A stretch of DNA of 64,000 bases from Sphingomonas sp. KRR8 (GCF_023559245.1 NZ_CP097462.1:1980001-2044000); one strand, 5' to 3'; shown: positions 46,869 through 56,477, numbered from the stretch's first letter. Notes: a model not told the origin generated them from the sequence alone. Numbers and translations: made by a program.

Positions 46869-49376
46869 TTAGAACTTGACGTCGAACGAGGCGAAGATCT
46901 GCCGCGGCGATCCGTAGAATGCCGTGACCACCCCCTCACGGCCAAGCGAGGGTGCAATGCCTGGGACATTGAAGTTCGGGTTCGGTGAGCCGTTCGCCAG
47001 TCTCGGCGCCACCGACAGCACCGGCTCCCCCGTCACCGGATTGATGGTGAGGAACTGGTATCCGCCGGTCTGATACTTCTTGTTCAGAAGGTTGCGGCCG
47101 TGGATGCCCAGCGTCACCTTGCCGAACTGATACTGCAGGTTCGCATCGAACAGGGCATAGCCCTTCTGGTCGAGATAGGGGCTCGGGATCTCGAACCGAT
47201 AGGTCTTGCTGCGGTACGATACGGTGGCATTTCCGCTGACCGTTCCGCCGCCGGTCGGCAGCGCGAAGTCGAGCGAGGCCGAGTTGGTCCACTTGGGCGT
47301 GTTCTGCAGCTTGCGGAAGGCAGCCACGTCGACCGGACCGCCAAGCGTGGTCGGCGAGGGAGCGCCAGTCGCGGTGTAAGCGGCGATGTTGGCCACGAAC
47401 TCCTGATACTTGGCATCGATGTAGCCAAGCGTTCCGCCGAGGTTGATGCGCGAGCCCACACCGGCGAAGTCGCGGGCGACGGTGGCGGTCGCCTCGACCT
47501 CCACGCCGTTGAAGCGAGCGCGGCCAGCGTTGGTGGTGACACCGACGAACGTCGGGACGCCGTTGATGACGGCGCCGGCCGACCCGGGCACCTGGACATC
47601 CTTGTAGCGGGCGTGGAAAACGTCGGCGGCGATCCGCAGGCGGCGGTCGAACAGCGACGCCTTGTACCCGGCTTCGTAGCTGGTGACCTTTTCCGGATCG
47701 AACAGGAAGTAGTCGAAGATCTCGTTCGGCTCACGCACGCCATTGCCGTTGAGGTCGGGCGCTGCCGTGGACAGGCCGCGCGGGTCGAAGCCACCACCCT
47801 TGAAGCCCTTCGACCAGCTTACATAAAGCGTGTTGTCGGGGTTGGGCATGAAGCTGAGCGAGGCGCGCGGGGTGAACTGCTTGAAGGTCTTCTCGCCCGC
47901 GAAGTTGGAGGTCGTGGCGAATGCCACGCCGTTTCCGCCGAGTTCTGGCAGCGGTCCGTTCAGCACGTTACGGCGAATGACAACCGCCTGGCGCTTGTCA
48001 TTGGTGAAACGGCCACCCAGCGAGAGAGAGAACTGGTCGGTGAACTTGTAGCTGAAGTCACCGAACACGGCCCAGGTCTTGGTGTGCACGTCGCCAAAGG
48101 TCGAGGCGTCAAAGCCCGGCACGCCGATCAGCGGACCCGTCGTGCCGAGCACGACGTCGAAAATGTTGCGAGCGCGAGCGTTGAGATAATAGGCACCGAG
48201 TAGGCCGCTCAGTCGCCCGCGGTCGATCAGCAGCTGGCCTTCCTGGCTGAACTGGCGGTTGCGGTAGATGGCGGGCACGTCGACGTCGATCGCGGGCAGC
48301 GCGTCGAAGTCGATCGGCGTGCTGCTCTTGTCCTTGCGCCATGCGGTGATGGAGCGAAGCTTCAGACCCTCGCCAAGCGGCAGCTCTCCGGTCAGGCTTA
48401 GCCCGCCGCCGGTTACCTTCTGCTTGGGCAGGACGAGGGCGCCTTGGCTGTCGAACACGTTCGAGAGCACGGGCGTGTTGGTAAGCCTGCTGGTGATCAG
48501 GCGGTGGCCGCCGCGAGTGTTGCTGTTGTCCCAGGTGTAGTCGCCGGTCAGGCGGAAGAAGGCGCCGGCCCCGGGATCGAGCTCAACGGTGCCGCGGGTG
48601 GCGATGATGTCCTTGTTGTAGTTTTCCTGACCGGTGGTGAGATTCTTGCCGAACCCGCCGCGCGACAGGCGCGCAGCAGCGGCGCCGATCCGCAACGAGT
48701 TCGTCAGCGGGACAGAGCCCGAGACGATGAGGTCGGCCTGGCTGTAGGTGCCGAGGTTGCCGCGGATCTCCATCGACGGCTGGCTCGACAGACGGCGCGT
48801 GACGTACTTGATCGCGCCACCGATGGTGTTGCGGCCATACAGCGTGCCCTGAGGCCCACGAAGCACCTCGATCCGCTCCACGTCGTAGATGTCGAGCAAT
48901 GCGCCTTGCGGGCGGTTCAGGTAGACGTCGTCCAGATAGAGGCCGACACCGCCTTCGAAGCCGGCAACGGGGTCCTGCTGACCGACGCCGCGGATAAAGG
49001 CGGTCAGGGTGCTGTTGGTGCCGCGCGATGTCTGAAAGGTGACGTTGGGGGTGGTTTGAGCAATATCGGAAATGTCGATCGCGCCGCGGCGGCTAAGCTG
49101 CTCACCCGAGTAAGCGCTGACGGCGATCGGCACGTTCTGCAGCAGTTCGGTCCGGCGCCGGGCGGTCACGACGATGTCGTTGTCGCTGCCGGTTGCCGGC
49201 TTGCCCTGCGTCGCGGCATCGTTCTGACCGGCGGGTGCTTCAGCCATTGCCGGCGGGGGTGCGGCCGGGGCGACAGCAGGATCCGCCGGAGCGGCCTGTG
49301 CCAGAGCGGCAGCGGGCAGCAGGGCGGTCAAGGCCACGGTTCCGAACAGGTGACCGGTCGAACGAGTAAGCGACAT
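46869..49376 (-). CDS. TonB-dependent outer-membrane receptor
   Basis: Signal peptide (about 1-27), a Pro/Ala linker, the TonB box near DIVVTARRRTELLQNVPIAV, a plug domain (about 80-190), and a 22-strand barrel ending in aromatic FASFDVKF. RGPQGTLYGRNTIGGAI is the plug's conserved loop. At 835 residues it is complete. TonB-energised import of a siderophore-, vitamin- or polyphenol-like ligand; no clue to which. The divergent TetR gene and the MFS gene downstream form a module. Confidence 0.92.
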   Translation of the reverse strand: MSLTRSTGHLFGTVALTALLPAAALAQAAPADPAVAPAAPPPAMAEAPAGQNDAATQGKPATGSDNDIVVTARRRTELLQNVPIAVSAYSGEQLSRRGAIDISDIAQTTPNVTFQTSRGTNSTLTAFIRGVGQQDPVAGFEGGVGLYLDDVYLNRPQGALLDIYDVERIEVLRGPQGTLYGRNTIGGAIKYVTRRLSSQPSMEIRGNLGTYSQADLIVSGSVPLTNSLRIGAAAARLSRGGFGKNLTTGQENYNKDIIATRGTVELDPGAGAFFRLTGDYTWDNSNTRGGHRLITSRLTNTPVLSNVFDSQGALVLPKQKVTGGGLSLTGELPLGEGLKLRSITAWRKDKSSTPIDFDALPAIDVDVPAIYRNRQFSQEGQLLIDRGRLSGLLGAYYLNARARNIFDVVLGTTGPLIGVPGFDASTFGDVHTKTWAVFGDFSYKFTDQFSLSLGGRFTNDKRQAVVIRRNVLNGPLPELGGNGVAFATTSNFAGEKTFKQFTPRASLSFMPNPDNTLYVSWSKGFKGGGFDPRGLSTAAPDLNGNGVREPNEIFDYFLFDPEKVTSYEAGYKASLFDRRLRIAADVFHARYKDVQVPGSAGAVINGVPTFVGVTTNAGRARFNGVEVEATATVARDFAGVGSRINLGGTLGYIDAKYQEFVANIAAYTATGAPSPTTLGGPVDVAAFRKLQNTPKWTNSASLDFALPTGGGTVSGNATVSYRSKTYRFEIPSPYLDQKGYALFDANLQYQFGKVTLGIHGRNLLNKKYQTGGYQFLTINPVTGEPVLSVAPRLANGSPNPNFNVPGIAPSLGREGVVTAFYGSPRQIFASFDVKF

Positions 49377-49449
49377 GGTGAACTCCCCCTTGCAAGCGGC
49401 CCGCCCCAGTGTCCTCCCGGTTGCGCCGCAATGCCTTGCTTGTTACTGA

Positions 49450-49471
49450 AAGTTGAACCACCTTTCAACTT
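49450..49471. promoter_or_regulatory. 22-bp inverted repeat between receptor and TetR gene
   Basis: AAGTTGAA (49450-49457) and TTCAACTT (49464-49471) are perfect inverted arms separated by six bases. They lie between the divergent start codons. Size and place suit a TetR dimer operator controlling both genes. Confidence 0.7.
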
Positions 49472-49504
49472 GCTTGGCAAGGGGTGGCGAAAGGGGGAGC
49501 AACT

Positions 49505-50170
49505 TTGAGCGAGGCTGACACGCCCGACAGCACCACGGTCGCGGACGAAGGCGCGGACAGCCGCTACGCCAGCGATGGCAAGGCGCCCCGCACGGCGCGC
49601 GGGGAACGGACCTTGCGCAAGATCCTCAACGCGGCACGCCACGAGTTCGGTGAGCGCGGGTTCGGCGAGACCTCGATCGTGGCGATCACCGCCCGCGCCA
49701 AGGTCGCGCTGGGCACCTTCTACACTTACTTCGACAGCAAGGAGGCGGTGTTCCGCGCGCTGGTCCGCGACATGTCGGAGCAGGTCCGGGACACCGTGGC
49801 GCCGAGCGTTGCGGGTTCAACGGACGCGCTCGACGCCGAACGGCGTGCGCTTGGCGCGTTCCTCGGCTTCGTGCGCGAGAACAAGGCGGTCTACCGAATC
49901 ATCGACGAGGCGGAGTTCGTCGACCCGGTCGGCTTTCGCCAGCATTATGTGACCACCGCCGACCGCATTGCCCGCCGGCTCCACGCCGCCGCCGAGCGCG
50001 GCGAGACGACGCCGGAAGTGGACCAGCTCGACCGGGAAGTGCGCGCATGGGCGCTGATGGGCGCCAACGTCTTCCTGGGTCTTCGCTTCGGCGTGTGGGG
50101 CGACGAGGATCCGCAGCGGGTCGCCGCCGCGGCCAATCGGCTGATCCGTGAAGGGCTGGGTGTCCGCTAG
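49505..50170 (+). CDS. TetR/AcrR family transcriptional regulator
   Basis: The N-terminal HTH (TLRKILNAARHEFGERGFGETSIVAITARAKVALGTFYTYF) is clear (shown here as separate segments: LNAARHEFGERGFGET and ITARAKVALGTFYTYFDSKE). The C-terminal ligand domain has QHYVTTADRIARRL. The TTG at 49505 has AAGGGGGAG upstream; the GTG at 49484 is the alternative and would place that sequence in the coding region. Probably represses the divergent TonB receptor through the inverted repeat. It converges on kynU. Confidence 0.85.
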   Translation: MSEADTPDSTTVADEGADSRYASDGKAPRTARGERTLRKILNAARHEFGERGFGETSIVAITARAKVALGTFYTYFDSKEAVFRALVRDMSEQVRDTVAPSVAGSTDALDAERRALGAFLGFVRENKAVYRIIDEAEFVDPVGFRQHYVTTADRIARRLHAAAERGETTPEVDQLDREVRAWALMGANVFLGLRFGVWGDEDPQRVAAAANRLIREGLGVR

Positions 50171-51327
50171 AGCGACTTGGCGAGGTGGGCGAAGCGGTCC
50201 ACGTCAGCCGCGTCGTGATAGAGGCCAAGGCCGATTCGAAGAACGTCGCCGCGCACGTCGGTAACGCATTGCCGCTCCATCAGCGCCTCCTGCCAGGCTG
50301 CAGCCTGGGGTGAGCGGAAGGCGAGGAAACGCGCGTGCGGTCCGCCGTCCAGCGGGTTGAGCAGTTCGGCGCTCGCGAGCGGGGTAACTGAAATCGCATC
50401 GAGCAGTCTGGCCTGCAGGCCGGCGACGTGCGCGCTGATCGTCGCTGTGCTCAGCCCCTCGGCGGCAAGCATGCGCCGCACCGCAAGGAAGCGATAGAGC
50501 GCGCTGGGATCGAACGTCGCACCCATGAACCGCATGGCGTCAGGGGCGTAGCCGATCATGCCCGGCGCCAGCGTCAGATCCTCGAACTCGGCATACCAGC
50601 CGGTGATCGGTGGTCGCGGGCCGAACCCGGGCGGGGCATGAAGCAGCCCCATGCCCTCACCGGACATCGCATATTTGTAGCCGCCGCCGAGATAGAACAA
50701 TCGGTCGGCGATAGTGGCGGGCAGCGGCGCTTCCACCGCCATGAAGCTATGATAGCCGTCGACCACCACCCAAGGACCATCCGGCGATGCCAGCTTGGCC
50801 AACGGCGCGAGGTCGTCGAACAGGCGTCCGCTGCCGAACAGAAGCTGGCTGACGAGGATGAGGTCGAACGGCTGGCAACCCGCTGCCGTCAGGAATCGCT
50901 CGCCCAACGTGTCGAACGGTTCGGCCGGGATGATCTTCAGCGCCACCTCGCCTGTTTCCATCCACCGCCGAAACTGGCGCCTGGCGCTGTGGAATTCGCC
51001 GTCCGTCGTGAGAATGCGCAGTGGACGCCACGCCTGCCGCGGACAGGCGGCGGCGATCCGGATCAGGAAGTCATGGGTATTGGCGGCGAACACGATCGCG
51101 TCAGGACGAGCACTGCCGATTTCGGCGGCCACCTCTGCCTGCGCCGCGGGCCAGACCTCGCCCATGACCTTGTCCCATTTGCGGTCCGCAAGCCGGGCAG
51201 CATCGTCCCAGCACTCGATCTGCCCGTCGCGACTGGCGTCCGGCCACAGATGATGACTGTGCGCCGCCATATGCAGCCGCCCGGGCGCAGCGCCGAGCGC
51301 GCGCGAAAAGAGATGCTTGAAGCTCAC
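50167..51327 (-). CDS. kynU: Kynureninase-like PLP-dependent hydrolase
   Basis: Kynureninase cleaves kynurenine to anthranilate and alanine with PLP. The 386-residue aminotransferase-class-V protein has the PLP lysine in YLGGGYKYAMSGEGMG, VVVDGYHSF (conserved Asp), and the substrate region near the N-terminus (HMAAHSHHLWPD). The GTG at 51327 overlaps the kynA stop as GTGA. The kynA partner supports the role, but the active-site context is looser than canonical KynU, so substrate is moderately certain. Confidence 0.82.
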   Translation of the reverse strand: MSFKHLFSRALGAAPGRLHMAAHSHHLWPDASRDGQIECWDDAARLADRKWDKVMGEVWPAAQAEVAAEIGSARPDAIVFAANTHDFLIRIAAACPRQAWRPLRILTTDGEFHSARRQFRRWMETGEVALKIIPAEPFDTLGERFLTAAGCQPFDLILVSQLLFGSGRLFDDLAPLAKLASPDGPWVVVDGYHSFMAVEAPLPATIADRLFYLGGGYKYAMSGEGMGLLHAPPGFGPRPPITGWYAEFEDLTLAPGMIGYAPDAMRFMGATFDPSALYRFLAVRRMLAAEGLSTATISAHVAGLQARLLDAISVTPLASAELLNPLDGGPHARFLAFRSPQAAAWQEALMERQCVTDVRGDVLRIGLGLYHDAADVDRFAHLAKSL

Positions 51328-52052
51328 AACTCCGTCCGCAGCTTCCATAGCTCCGGAAAGGCGCGCTTCGAGAGGGTCGATTGGAGGTAGGCGACGCCGG
51401 CAGAGCCGCCGGTCCCGGTCTTGCCGCCAATGATCCGCTCGACCGTGAGGACATGCTTGTGCCGCCAGCCGGCCAGCGCATCGTCGATATCGACCAGCTT
51501 CTCCGCCATCTCGTAGAGGTCGAACCAGCGGTCGGCGTCCTGGTACACCGCAAGCCAGCTGTCGGCCCCCGCCCGCCGGCGTGCTTGGTCGCACACGTCC
51601 CATAGGCTTGGCGCGGCAAGCGCCGATTCTAGCCGCGTCCGGTCCTCGCCCCGATGGTAGTCGAGGAAGCGGGGATCCTTGATCCCGAACCGATACTCGA
51701 GTTCACGGAACTGGGCCGACTGGAAACCCGACGAGGTCCCAAGCACATCGCGGAAGCGACTGTAGTCGACGGGGGTGAGCGTCGCGAGCACGTCCCACGA
51801 CAGCGTCATCACCGACTGGATCCGACTGACCCGCGCCAGCGCCTTGTAGGCTTCGGCGAAGCGGTTCTCGGCGATCAGCGAGATTGCCAGCGAGACCTCA
51901 TGCAGCATCTGCTTGAGCCACAGTTCTTTCGTCTGGTGAATGACGATGAACAGCAACTCGTCGTGGAGCGACGACAGCGGCTGCTGCGCCGAGAGAAGTT
52001 GGGGCAGGTGCAGGTAATCGGCATAGGTCATGCCGGCGGGCGTTGCGGTCAT
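51324..52052 (-). CDS. kynA: Tryptophan 2,3-dioxygenase
   Basis: Heme enzyme that opens the indole ring of tryptophan to N-formylkynurenine. Signatures: LLFIVIHQTKELWLKQMLHE, SSGFQSAQFRELEY, and the heme-ligand His with the substrate loop WRHKHVLTVERIIGGKTGTGGS. At 242 residues it is somewhat short but complete in motifs. It drives kynU by a four-base overlap. The intermediate step (formamidase, kynB) is not in the window. Confidence 0.93.
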   Translation of the reverse strand: MTATPAGMTYADYLHLPQLLSAQQPLSSLHDELLFIVIHQTKELWLKQMLHEVSLAISLIAENRFAEAYKALARVSRIQSVMTLSWDVLATLTPVDYSRFRDVLGTSSGFQSAQFRELEYRFGIKDPRFLDYHRGEDRTRLESALAAPSLWDVCDQARRRAGADSWLAVYQDADRWFDLYEMAEKLVDIDDALAGWRHKHVLTVERIIGGKTGTGGSAGVAYLQSTLSKRAFPELWKLRTEL

Positions 52053-52099
52053 GCCACCCGCTTAGGCGAAAAGGGGGCCGCGATCACCCCCGGCCGGGC

Positions 52100-52564
52100 T
52101 TACTGGCCCTGGTCGTCGCCAGCGCCGGGACCGCCGGCGCCGACCACGCCGATGCCGCCGAACACATCCTCGAAGAAGCTCTTGCGACGGCCGAGGGTCG
52201 GCGTTTGCTTTCCGTACGGTTTGATGCTGGCGATCTGCTCACGGCCGGTCTTGTCGATCGAGGCGACATTGCCGGCCTGATCGAAGCGGATTCGCAACAC
52301 GGTCTGTTCGCGCACCCGGGGCAGCCGGAAAGCAACGGTGCTCGTCTGCCGCTGCACGTAATACCATTCGTTATCGTTGAACTCGCTGGTGAAGCTCGGC
52401 CGGCCGAGCGTCTTCGCCACCGAGTCCTTGTTGTCCACGCCGACCTGGATCGCCGAAACGAGCTCCTTGTCGAGGATGAAGCCCTTGTTCTCGCGGGTAC
52501 CAACCGACGAACAGCCTGCAAGCAGGACGGCGGCGGCAACGGCGAGGCTGGTGGTGCGGATCAT
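52100..52564 (-). CDS. bamE: Outer-membrane assembly lipoprotein BamE
   Basis: Lipobox LLAGC (near residue 18) and a SmpA/OmlA domain with LGRPSFTSEFNDNEWYYVQR and VLRIRFDQAGNVASID. BamE stabilises the beta-barrel assembly machine. The family's acidic C-terminal tail here is rich in Gly. It is divergent from the bc1 chaperone gene. Confidence 0.9.
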   Translation of the reverse strand: MIRTTSLAVAAAVLLAGCSSVGTRENKGFILDKELVSAIQVGVDNKDSVAKTLGRPSFTSEFNDNEWYYVQRQTSTVAFRLPRVREQTVLRIRFDQAGNVASIDKTGREQIASIKPYGKQTPTLGRRKSFFEDVFGGIGVVGAGGPGAGDDQGQ

Positions 52565-52700
52565 GAAAACCTTGAGTTGTTACCGGCGTTGAGGCGAGCG
52601 GCCTTGCACGGATGGGCGTCGGGCTCAATATCCCTCCCCTCGCCCACGGCGCAAGCCTTGGGGTCCCTGCCGCCTGCCGGCTGAACGAAGGATGACGAAC

Positions 52701-53213
52701 ATGGCCTCCCTGATGCGGCTGTTCCGGCGGGAAGAGCCGATCGCGCAGACGCTCTATTCGGCGGCCGTTGCCAAGGCGCGGGGCCGCGACTGGTTCATCG
52801 CGGGCGAAGTGCCGGACACGCTGGAGGGGCGGTTCTCGATGCTTGCGACCCTGCTCGCGCTGATCGACATCCGCCTGGAGCGCGGGGGCGAGCAGGCGCG
52901 CCTGGTCAGCGTCTCGCTGGCCGAGGCGTTCGTGGCCGACATGGACGCCCAGCATCGCCAGCTTGGCACCGGCGACCCGGTCATGGGCAAGAAGGTCGGC
53001 GGGCTCGTCGGAGCGCTTGGCGGTCGCGTGGGTGCGTGGCGGCGGGCGATTGACGGGGCGGAGAGCTGGTCGGCCGTGGCCGAGCGCAGCGTCTTCCGCG
53101 GTGCCGCGCCCAACGCGGATGCGCTGGAATTCGTGGAGCGGCGGCTGCGTGAGTTCTGGGCCGCCCTGGAGGGCAGCAGCGACGAGAGGCTGATCGCGGG
53201 GCAGCTGCCATGA
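52701..53213 (+). CDS. Ubiquinol-cytochrome c chaperone (CBP3/UQCC1 family)
   Basis: About 170 residues. DTLEGRFSMLATLLALIDIRL, SVSLAEAFVADMDAQHRQLG and GDPVMGKKVGGLVGALGGR are hallmarks of the family, which assists cytochrome bc1 assembly. ATG 52701 has GAAGG nine bases upstream; ATG 52692 is the alternative. Coupled to DUF177 by ATGA. Confidence 0.9.
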   Translation: MASLMRLFRREEPIAQTLYSAAVAKARGRDWFIAGEVPDTLEGRFSMLATLLALIDIRLERGGEQARLVSVSLAEAFVADMDAQHRQLGTGDPVMGKKVGGLVGALGGRVGAWRRAIDGAESWSAVAERSVFRGAAPNADALEFVERRLREFWAALEGSSDERLIAGQLP

Positions 53214-53716
53214 GCGCGTTCAGCGAAACCATGCCGCTGAACCGGGTGCGCGACGGACTTCGGCTCGACCTGACCGCCGATCCGGCGGAGCGCGCCGCCA
53301 TCGTCCAGCGACTCGACCTCGCCTCGCTTGAGCGGCTGGAGGCGCATGTCGCGCTGGAGCGGAAAGATGAACAGGTGCGGGCGCACGGGCGGTTGCGCGG
53401 TGTCTTGGAGCAGCGCTGCGTGGCGACGGACGTTCCGCTACCGGTGCATGTCGACGAGCCGTTCGACATCCTGTTCAAGCCGGAGCCGACCGTGGCCCCC
53501 GACAGCGACATCGAACTGAGCGACGTGGATTGCGACGTGGTGTTCCACGACGGCGCGGCGATCGACCTGGGCGCCGCCCTGGCCGACACGCTGGCGCTGA
53601 GCCTTGATCCTTATCCGCGCGCGCCCGGCGCCGACGACGCACTGCGCGAAGCTGGCGTACTGACGGAAGAGCAGGCTGGCCCCTTCGCTGCGCTGGCTGC
53701 GCTCAAGAAGGGTTAG
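53210..53716 (+). CDS. DUF177 / YceD family protein (rRNA accumulation)
   Basis: 168 residues with the acidic hydrophobic core (ERLEAHVALERK, FKPEPTVAPDSDIELSDVDC) and YPRAPGADDALREAG tail typical of alphaproteobacterial YceD-like proteins. In other bacteria YceD helps 23S rRNA accumulation. Some alphaproteobacterial members lack the CxxC region, as here. Confidence 0.82.
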   Translation: MSAFSETMPLNRVRDGLRLDLTADPAERAAIVQRLDLASLERLEAHVALERKDEQVRAHGRLRGVLEQRCVATDVPLPVHVDEPFDILFKPEPTVAPDSDIELSDVDCDVVFHDGAAIDLGAALADTLALSLDPYPRAPGADDALREAGVLTEEQAGPFAALAALKKG

Positions 53717-53725
53717 CCTCCTCCC

Positions 53726-54241
53726 TTAGAACGGAACGTCGTCGTCGAGGTCGGTGTCGAACGCCGCGGGTTGCGGGCGGGAGCCGGAGCTGGCGCCGCT
53801 GCTTCGTGCGCCGCCGCCGCTGTAGCCTCCGGAGCCGAAGCCGCCGTCGTCATAGCCGCCGCTGCCGCGACCGCCGACAGCACCGCCGCCGCCTTCACGG
53901 GCGTCGAGCAGCACCAGCTCACCACGGAACTTGCCGAGCACGATCTCGGTCGAATAGCGGTCGGCTCCGTTCTGATCCTGCCACTTGCGGGTCTGAAGCT
54001 GGCCTTCGAGGTACACCTTGCTGCCCTTCTTCAGGTAGCTCTTGGCGACGCGGCCGAGGTTCTCGTTGAAGATGGCGACCGAGTGCCACTCGGTCTTTTC
54101 CTGGCGGTTGCCGTCCCGGTCCTTCCAGGTGTCCGAGGTCGCAACCCGCAGGTTTACTACCTCGCCGCCGTTGGAAAAGCTGCGGCTTTCCGGGTCAGCG
54201 CCCAGATTTCCGACGATGATGACCTTGTTGACGCCCGCCAT
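53726..54241 (-). CDS. ssb: Single-stranded DNA-binding protein
   Basis: OB-fold [41 protein letters not shown] and [16 protein letters not shown] Gly/Ser-rich linker (120-155) precedes the acidic DxDDDVPF tail that binds partner proteins. Strong SD (AAGGAG). Convergent with DUF177. Confidence 0.96.
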   Translation of the reverse strand: MAGVNKVIIVGNLGADPESRSFSNGGEVVNLRVATSDTWKDRDGNRQEKTEWHSVAIFNENLGRVAKSYLKKGSKVYLEGQLQTRKWQDQNGADRYSTEIVLGKFRGELVLLDAREGGGGAVGGRGSGGYDDGGFGSGGYSGGGARSSGASSGSRPQPAAFDTDLDDDVPF

Positions 54242-54271
54242 GTGCCTTCGACTCCTTCTCTTGAGGAGCAG

Positions 54272-56107
54272 CTATAGGCCGAGCGCGACCGCCGTCCAGT
54301 AGGTCAGGCCTGCCGCCGCATATGCCAGCGCGAACATGTAGCTGACCATGAACAGAGGCCACTTCCACCCGTTTGTCTCGCGGCGGGTAACCGCGATGGT
54401 CGAGATGCACTGCGGCGCGAACACGAACCACGCGAGGAAGGCGAGCGCGGTCGGCAGTGGCCAGGCGCCGCCGAGCCGTTCCGCCAGGGTTTTCTGCAGT
54501 TGCTGGTCGTCGCTTTGGTCCAGAGCATAAACGGTGGCAATCGCGCTGACCGCCACTTCGCGCGCGGCCATGGCGGGGAGCAGCGCCAGCGAAATGTCAT
54601 GATTGAAGCCGATCGGCTTGACCACGACCTTGATCCCGCTGGCTATCTTGCCGGCGATCGACACCTCGCTCTGCTTCTGGCCCGGACCGGCCTGGGGAAA
54701 GCTGGCCAGTGCCCACAGGATCACCGTGGTGAACAGGATGATCCCGCCGGCGCGCTTGAGGAAGATAACGGCACGCTGCCACAGCCCAAGCGCAATGTCC
54801 TTGAGCGCGGGCATCTGATATTTCGGCAGCTCCATCATGAAGCTGCTGGAGCGGCCCTTGGCAACCGTTCGGCGAAGCACCAGCGCGACCCCGAGCGCGC
54901 CCACGATGCCGGCTAAGTAGAGGCAGAACATCACCACTCCCTGCAGACCAATCCCGGGCAGCACGTCCCGGTGCGGAATGAAGGCAGCGATGATCAGCGT
55001 GTAGACCGGCAGCCGGGCCGAACAGGTCATCAGGGGCGCAACCAGGATGGTGGTCAGCCGGTCCTTCTCATTGTCGATCGTCCGCGTGGCCATGATGCCG
55101 GGAACCGCACAGGCGAAGCTCGATAGCAAGGGAATGAAGGCACGGCCCGACAGGCCGGCGCGGCTCATCAGCCGATCCATGAGGAAGGCGGCGCGGACCA
55201 TGTAGCCGGTGCCTTCGAGGAGCAGGATGAACAGGAACAGGATCAGGATCTGCGGCAGGAAGGTGACTACCGATCCGACGCCCGCGATCACTCCGTCGAC
55301 CAGCAGAGAGCGCAGCGCTCCCGCGGGAAGCGCCGCGGCGACTGCGTCGCTCAAGGCCGACATGCCGCTTTGAATCCAGCCGATCGGTGCCTCCGACCAG
55401 GCGAACACCGCCTGAAACATGGTGAACATGACCAGCGTCAGGATGATCGGCCCGGCGACGGGGTGCAGCAGCACGCGGTCGAGCTGGTGGGTCCAGCGGC
55501 GCGTGGGAGTTTCATTGACGACCGCCCCGAGCGCGATCCGCCGTGCCTCGCGACTGACATCGCGGGGCGGATCGGCAGGAAGGCGGCGCGGCGCGGCGAT
55601 GGTGTCGTGAAGCGTCTGGCGGACCTGGTCGATGCCCTTGCGCCGGACGGCCACGGTTTCGATCACCGGCACGCCGAGCAGTCCGGACAGGCGCTCCGCG
55701 CTGATCTCAAGCCCGTCGCGCCGCGCCATGTCGATCATATTCAAGGCGACGACCGTCGGCAGGCCGAGGGCGATGAGCTGGAGGGCGAAGCGAAGGTGAT
55801 TGTCGAGGTTGGAGGCGTCCACCACGATCAGCAGCGCATCTGGCCGCCGCTCGCCGGCGAAGCGGCCTAGCAGCACGTCGCGGGTGACCGCCTCATCGGG
55901 GCTCGACGGATCGAGACCGTAAGCGCCGGGCAGGTCGACCAGTTCGACCGGGCGGCCGTCGGCGAAGGTGGTTCGTCCGCTTTTCCGCTCAACAGTGACG
56001 CCGGGGTAATTGCCGACCTTCTGGCGCGCGCCGGTCAAGGCGTTGAACAGGGCGCTCTTGCCGGCGTTCGGATTGCCGACCACCGCGACGAGTGGTGCGG
56101 GGTTCAC
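54272..56107 (-). CDS. feoB: Ferrous iron transporter B
   Basis: FeoB has an N-terminal G-domain (GNPNAGKSALFNALTG, DLPGAYGLDP, NMIDMA) and a Gate/Nucleoside-recognition membrane domain. FACAVPGIMATRTI is a characteristic gate segment. At 611 residues it matches alphaproteobacterial FeoB, shorter than in E. coli. The start is a GTG, 13 bases after feoA. Confidence 0.95.
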   Translation of the reverse strand: MNPAPLVAVVGNPNAGKSALFNALTGARQKVGNYPGVTVERKSGRTTFADGRPVELVDLPGAYGLDPSSPDEAVTRDVLLGRFAGERRPDALLIVVDASNLDNHLRFALQLIALGLPTVVALNMIDMARRDGLEISAERLSGLLGVPVIETVAVRRKGIDQVRQTLHDTIAAPRRLPADPPRDVSREARRIALGAVVNETPTRRWTHQLDRVLLHPVAGPIILTLVMFTMFQAVFAWSEAPIGWIQSGMSALSDAVAAALPAGALRSLLVDGVIAGVGSVVTFLPQILILFLFILLLEGTGYMVRAAFLMDRLMSRAGLSGRAFIPLLSSFACAVPGIMATRTIDNEKDRLTTILVAPLMTCSARLPVYTLIIAAFIPHRDVLPGIGLQGVVMFCLYLAGIVGALGVALVLRRTVAKGRSSSFMMELPKYQMPALKDIALGLWQRAVIFLKRAGGIILFTTVILWALASFPQAGPGQKQSEVSIAGKIASGIKVVVKPIGFNHDISLALLPAMAAREVAVSAIATVYALDQSDDQQLQKTLAERLGGAWPLPTALAFLAWFVFAPQCISTIAVTRRETNGWKWPLFMVSYMFALAYAAAGLTYWTAVALGL

Positions 56108-56120
56108 GAGTGAGGGTCCG

Positions 56121-56393
56121 TCAGGCGCCCGGAACGACTCGGATGGCGCGGGCGTGAGTCCGGCGGATCGCGACCGTCATCCGGCCCACCCGCACCGCCA
56201 GCGGATCACGGCTGACCGGACCCGAGTGCAGCGGCTCTACCATTACGCCTTCGTCGAAACCGAAGTGCTTCAGCCGACAGGCGTCGCTCTCATCCAGCGC
56301 GGACCAGTCGACGATCTCGACTCGGCCACGGCCGCCCAGCGGAAGCTGGTCCAGAGGGAGCGAGAAGCTCGTGGCGGGCTGGTGGAGCGTCAT
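56121..56393 (-). CDS. feoA: Ferrous iron transport protein A
   Basis: 90-residue SH3-like protein (LPLGGRGRVEIVDW, HFGFDEGVMVEPLHSG, DPLAVRVGRMTVAIRR) that activates FeoB. Preceded by a Fur-like box. First gene of feoAB. Confidence 0.92.
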   Translation of the reverse strand: MTLHQPATSFSLPLDQLPLGGRGRVEIVDWSALDESDACRLKHFGFDEGVMVEPLHSGPVSRDPLAVRVGRMTVAIRRTHARAIRVVPGA

Positions 56394-56400
56394 TGCTGCG

Positions 56401-56420
56401 ACTGATTATCAATAACGATA
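56401..56420 (-). promoter_or_regulatory. Fur-like iron box upstream of feoA
   Basis: On the minus strand TATCGTTATTGATAATCAGT resembles the Fur consensus (TGATAAT with imperfect dyads) and ends eight bases before the feoA start. It implies iron-repressed feoAB; inferred from fit and place only. Confidence 0.6.
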
Positions 56421-56477
56421 GAGCGCGTAAAGTGAAAACGCTAATGAGTCGCAACAATGATATGGATCAATTCCGCC

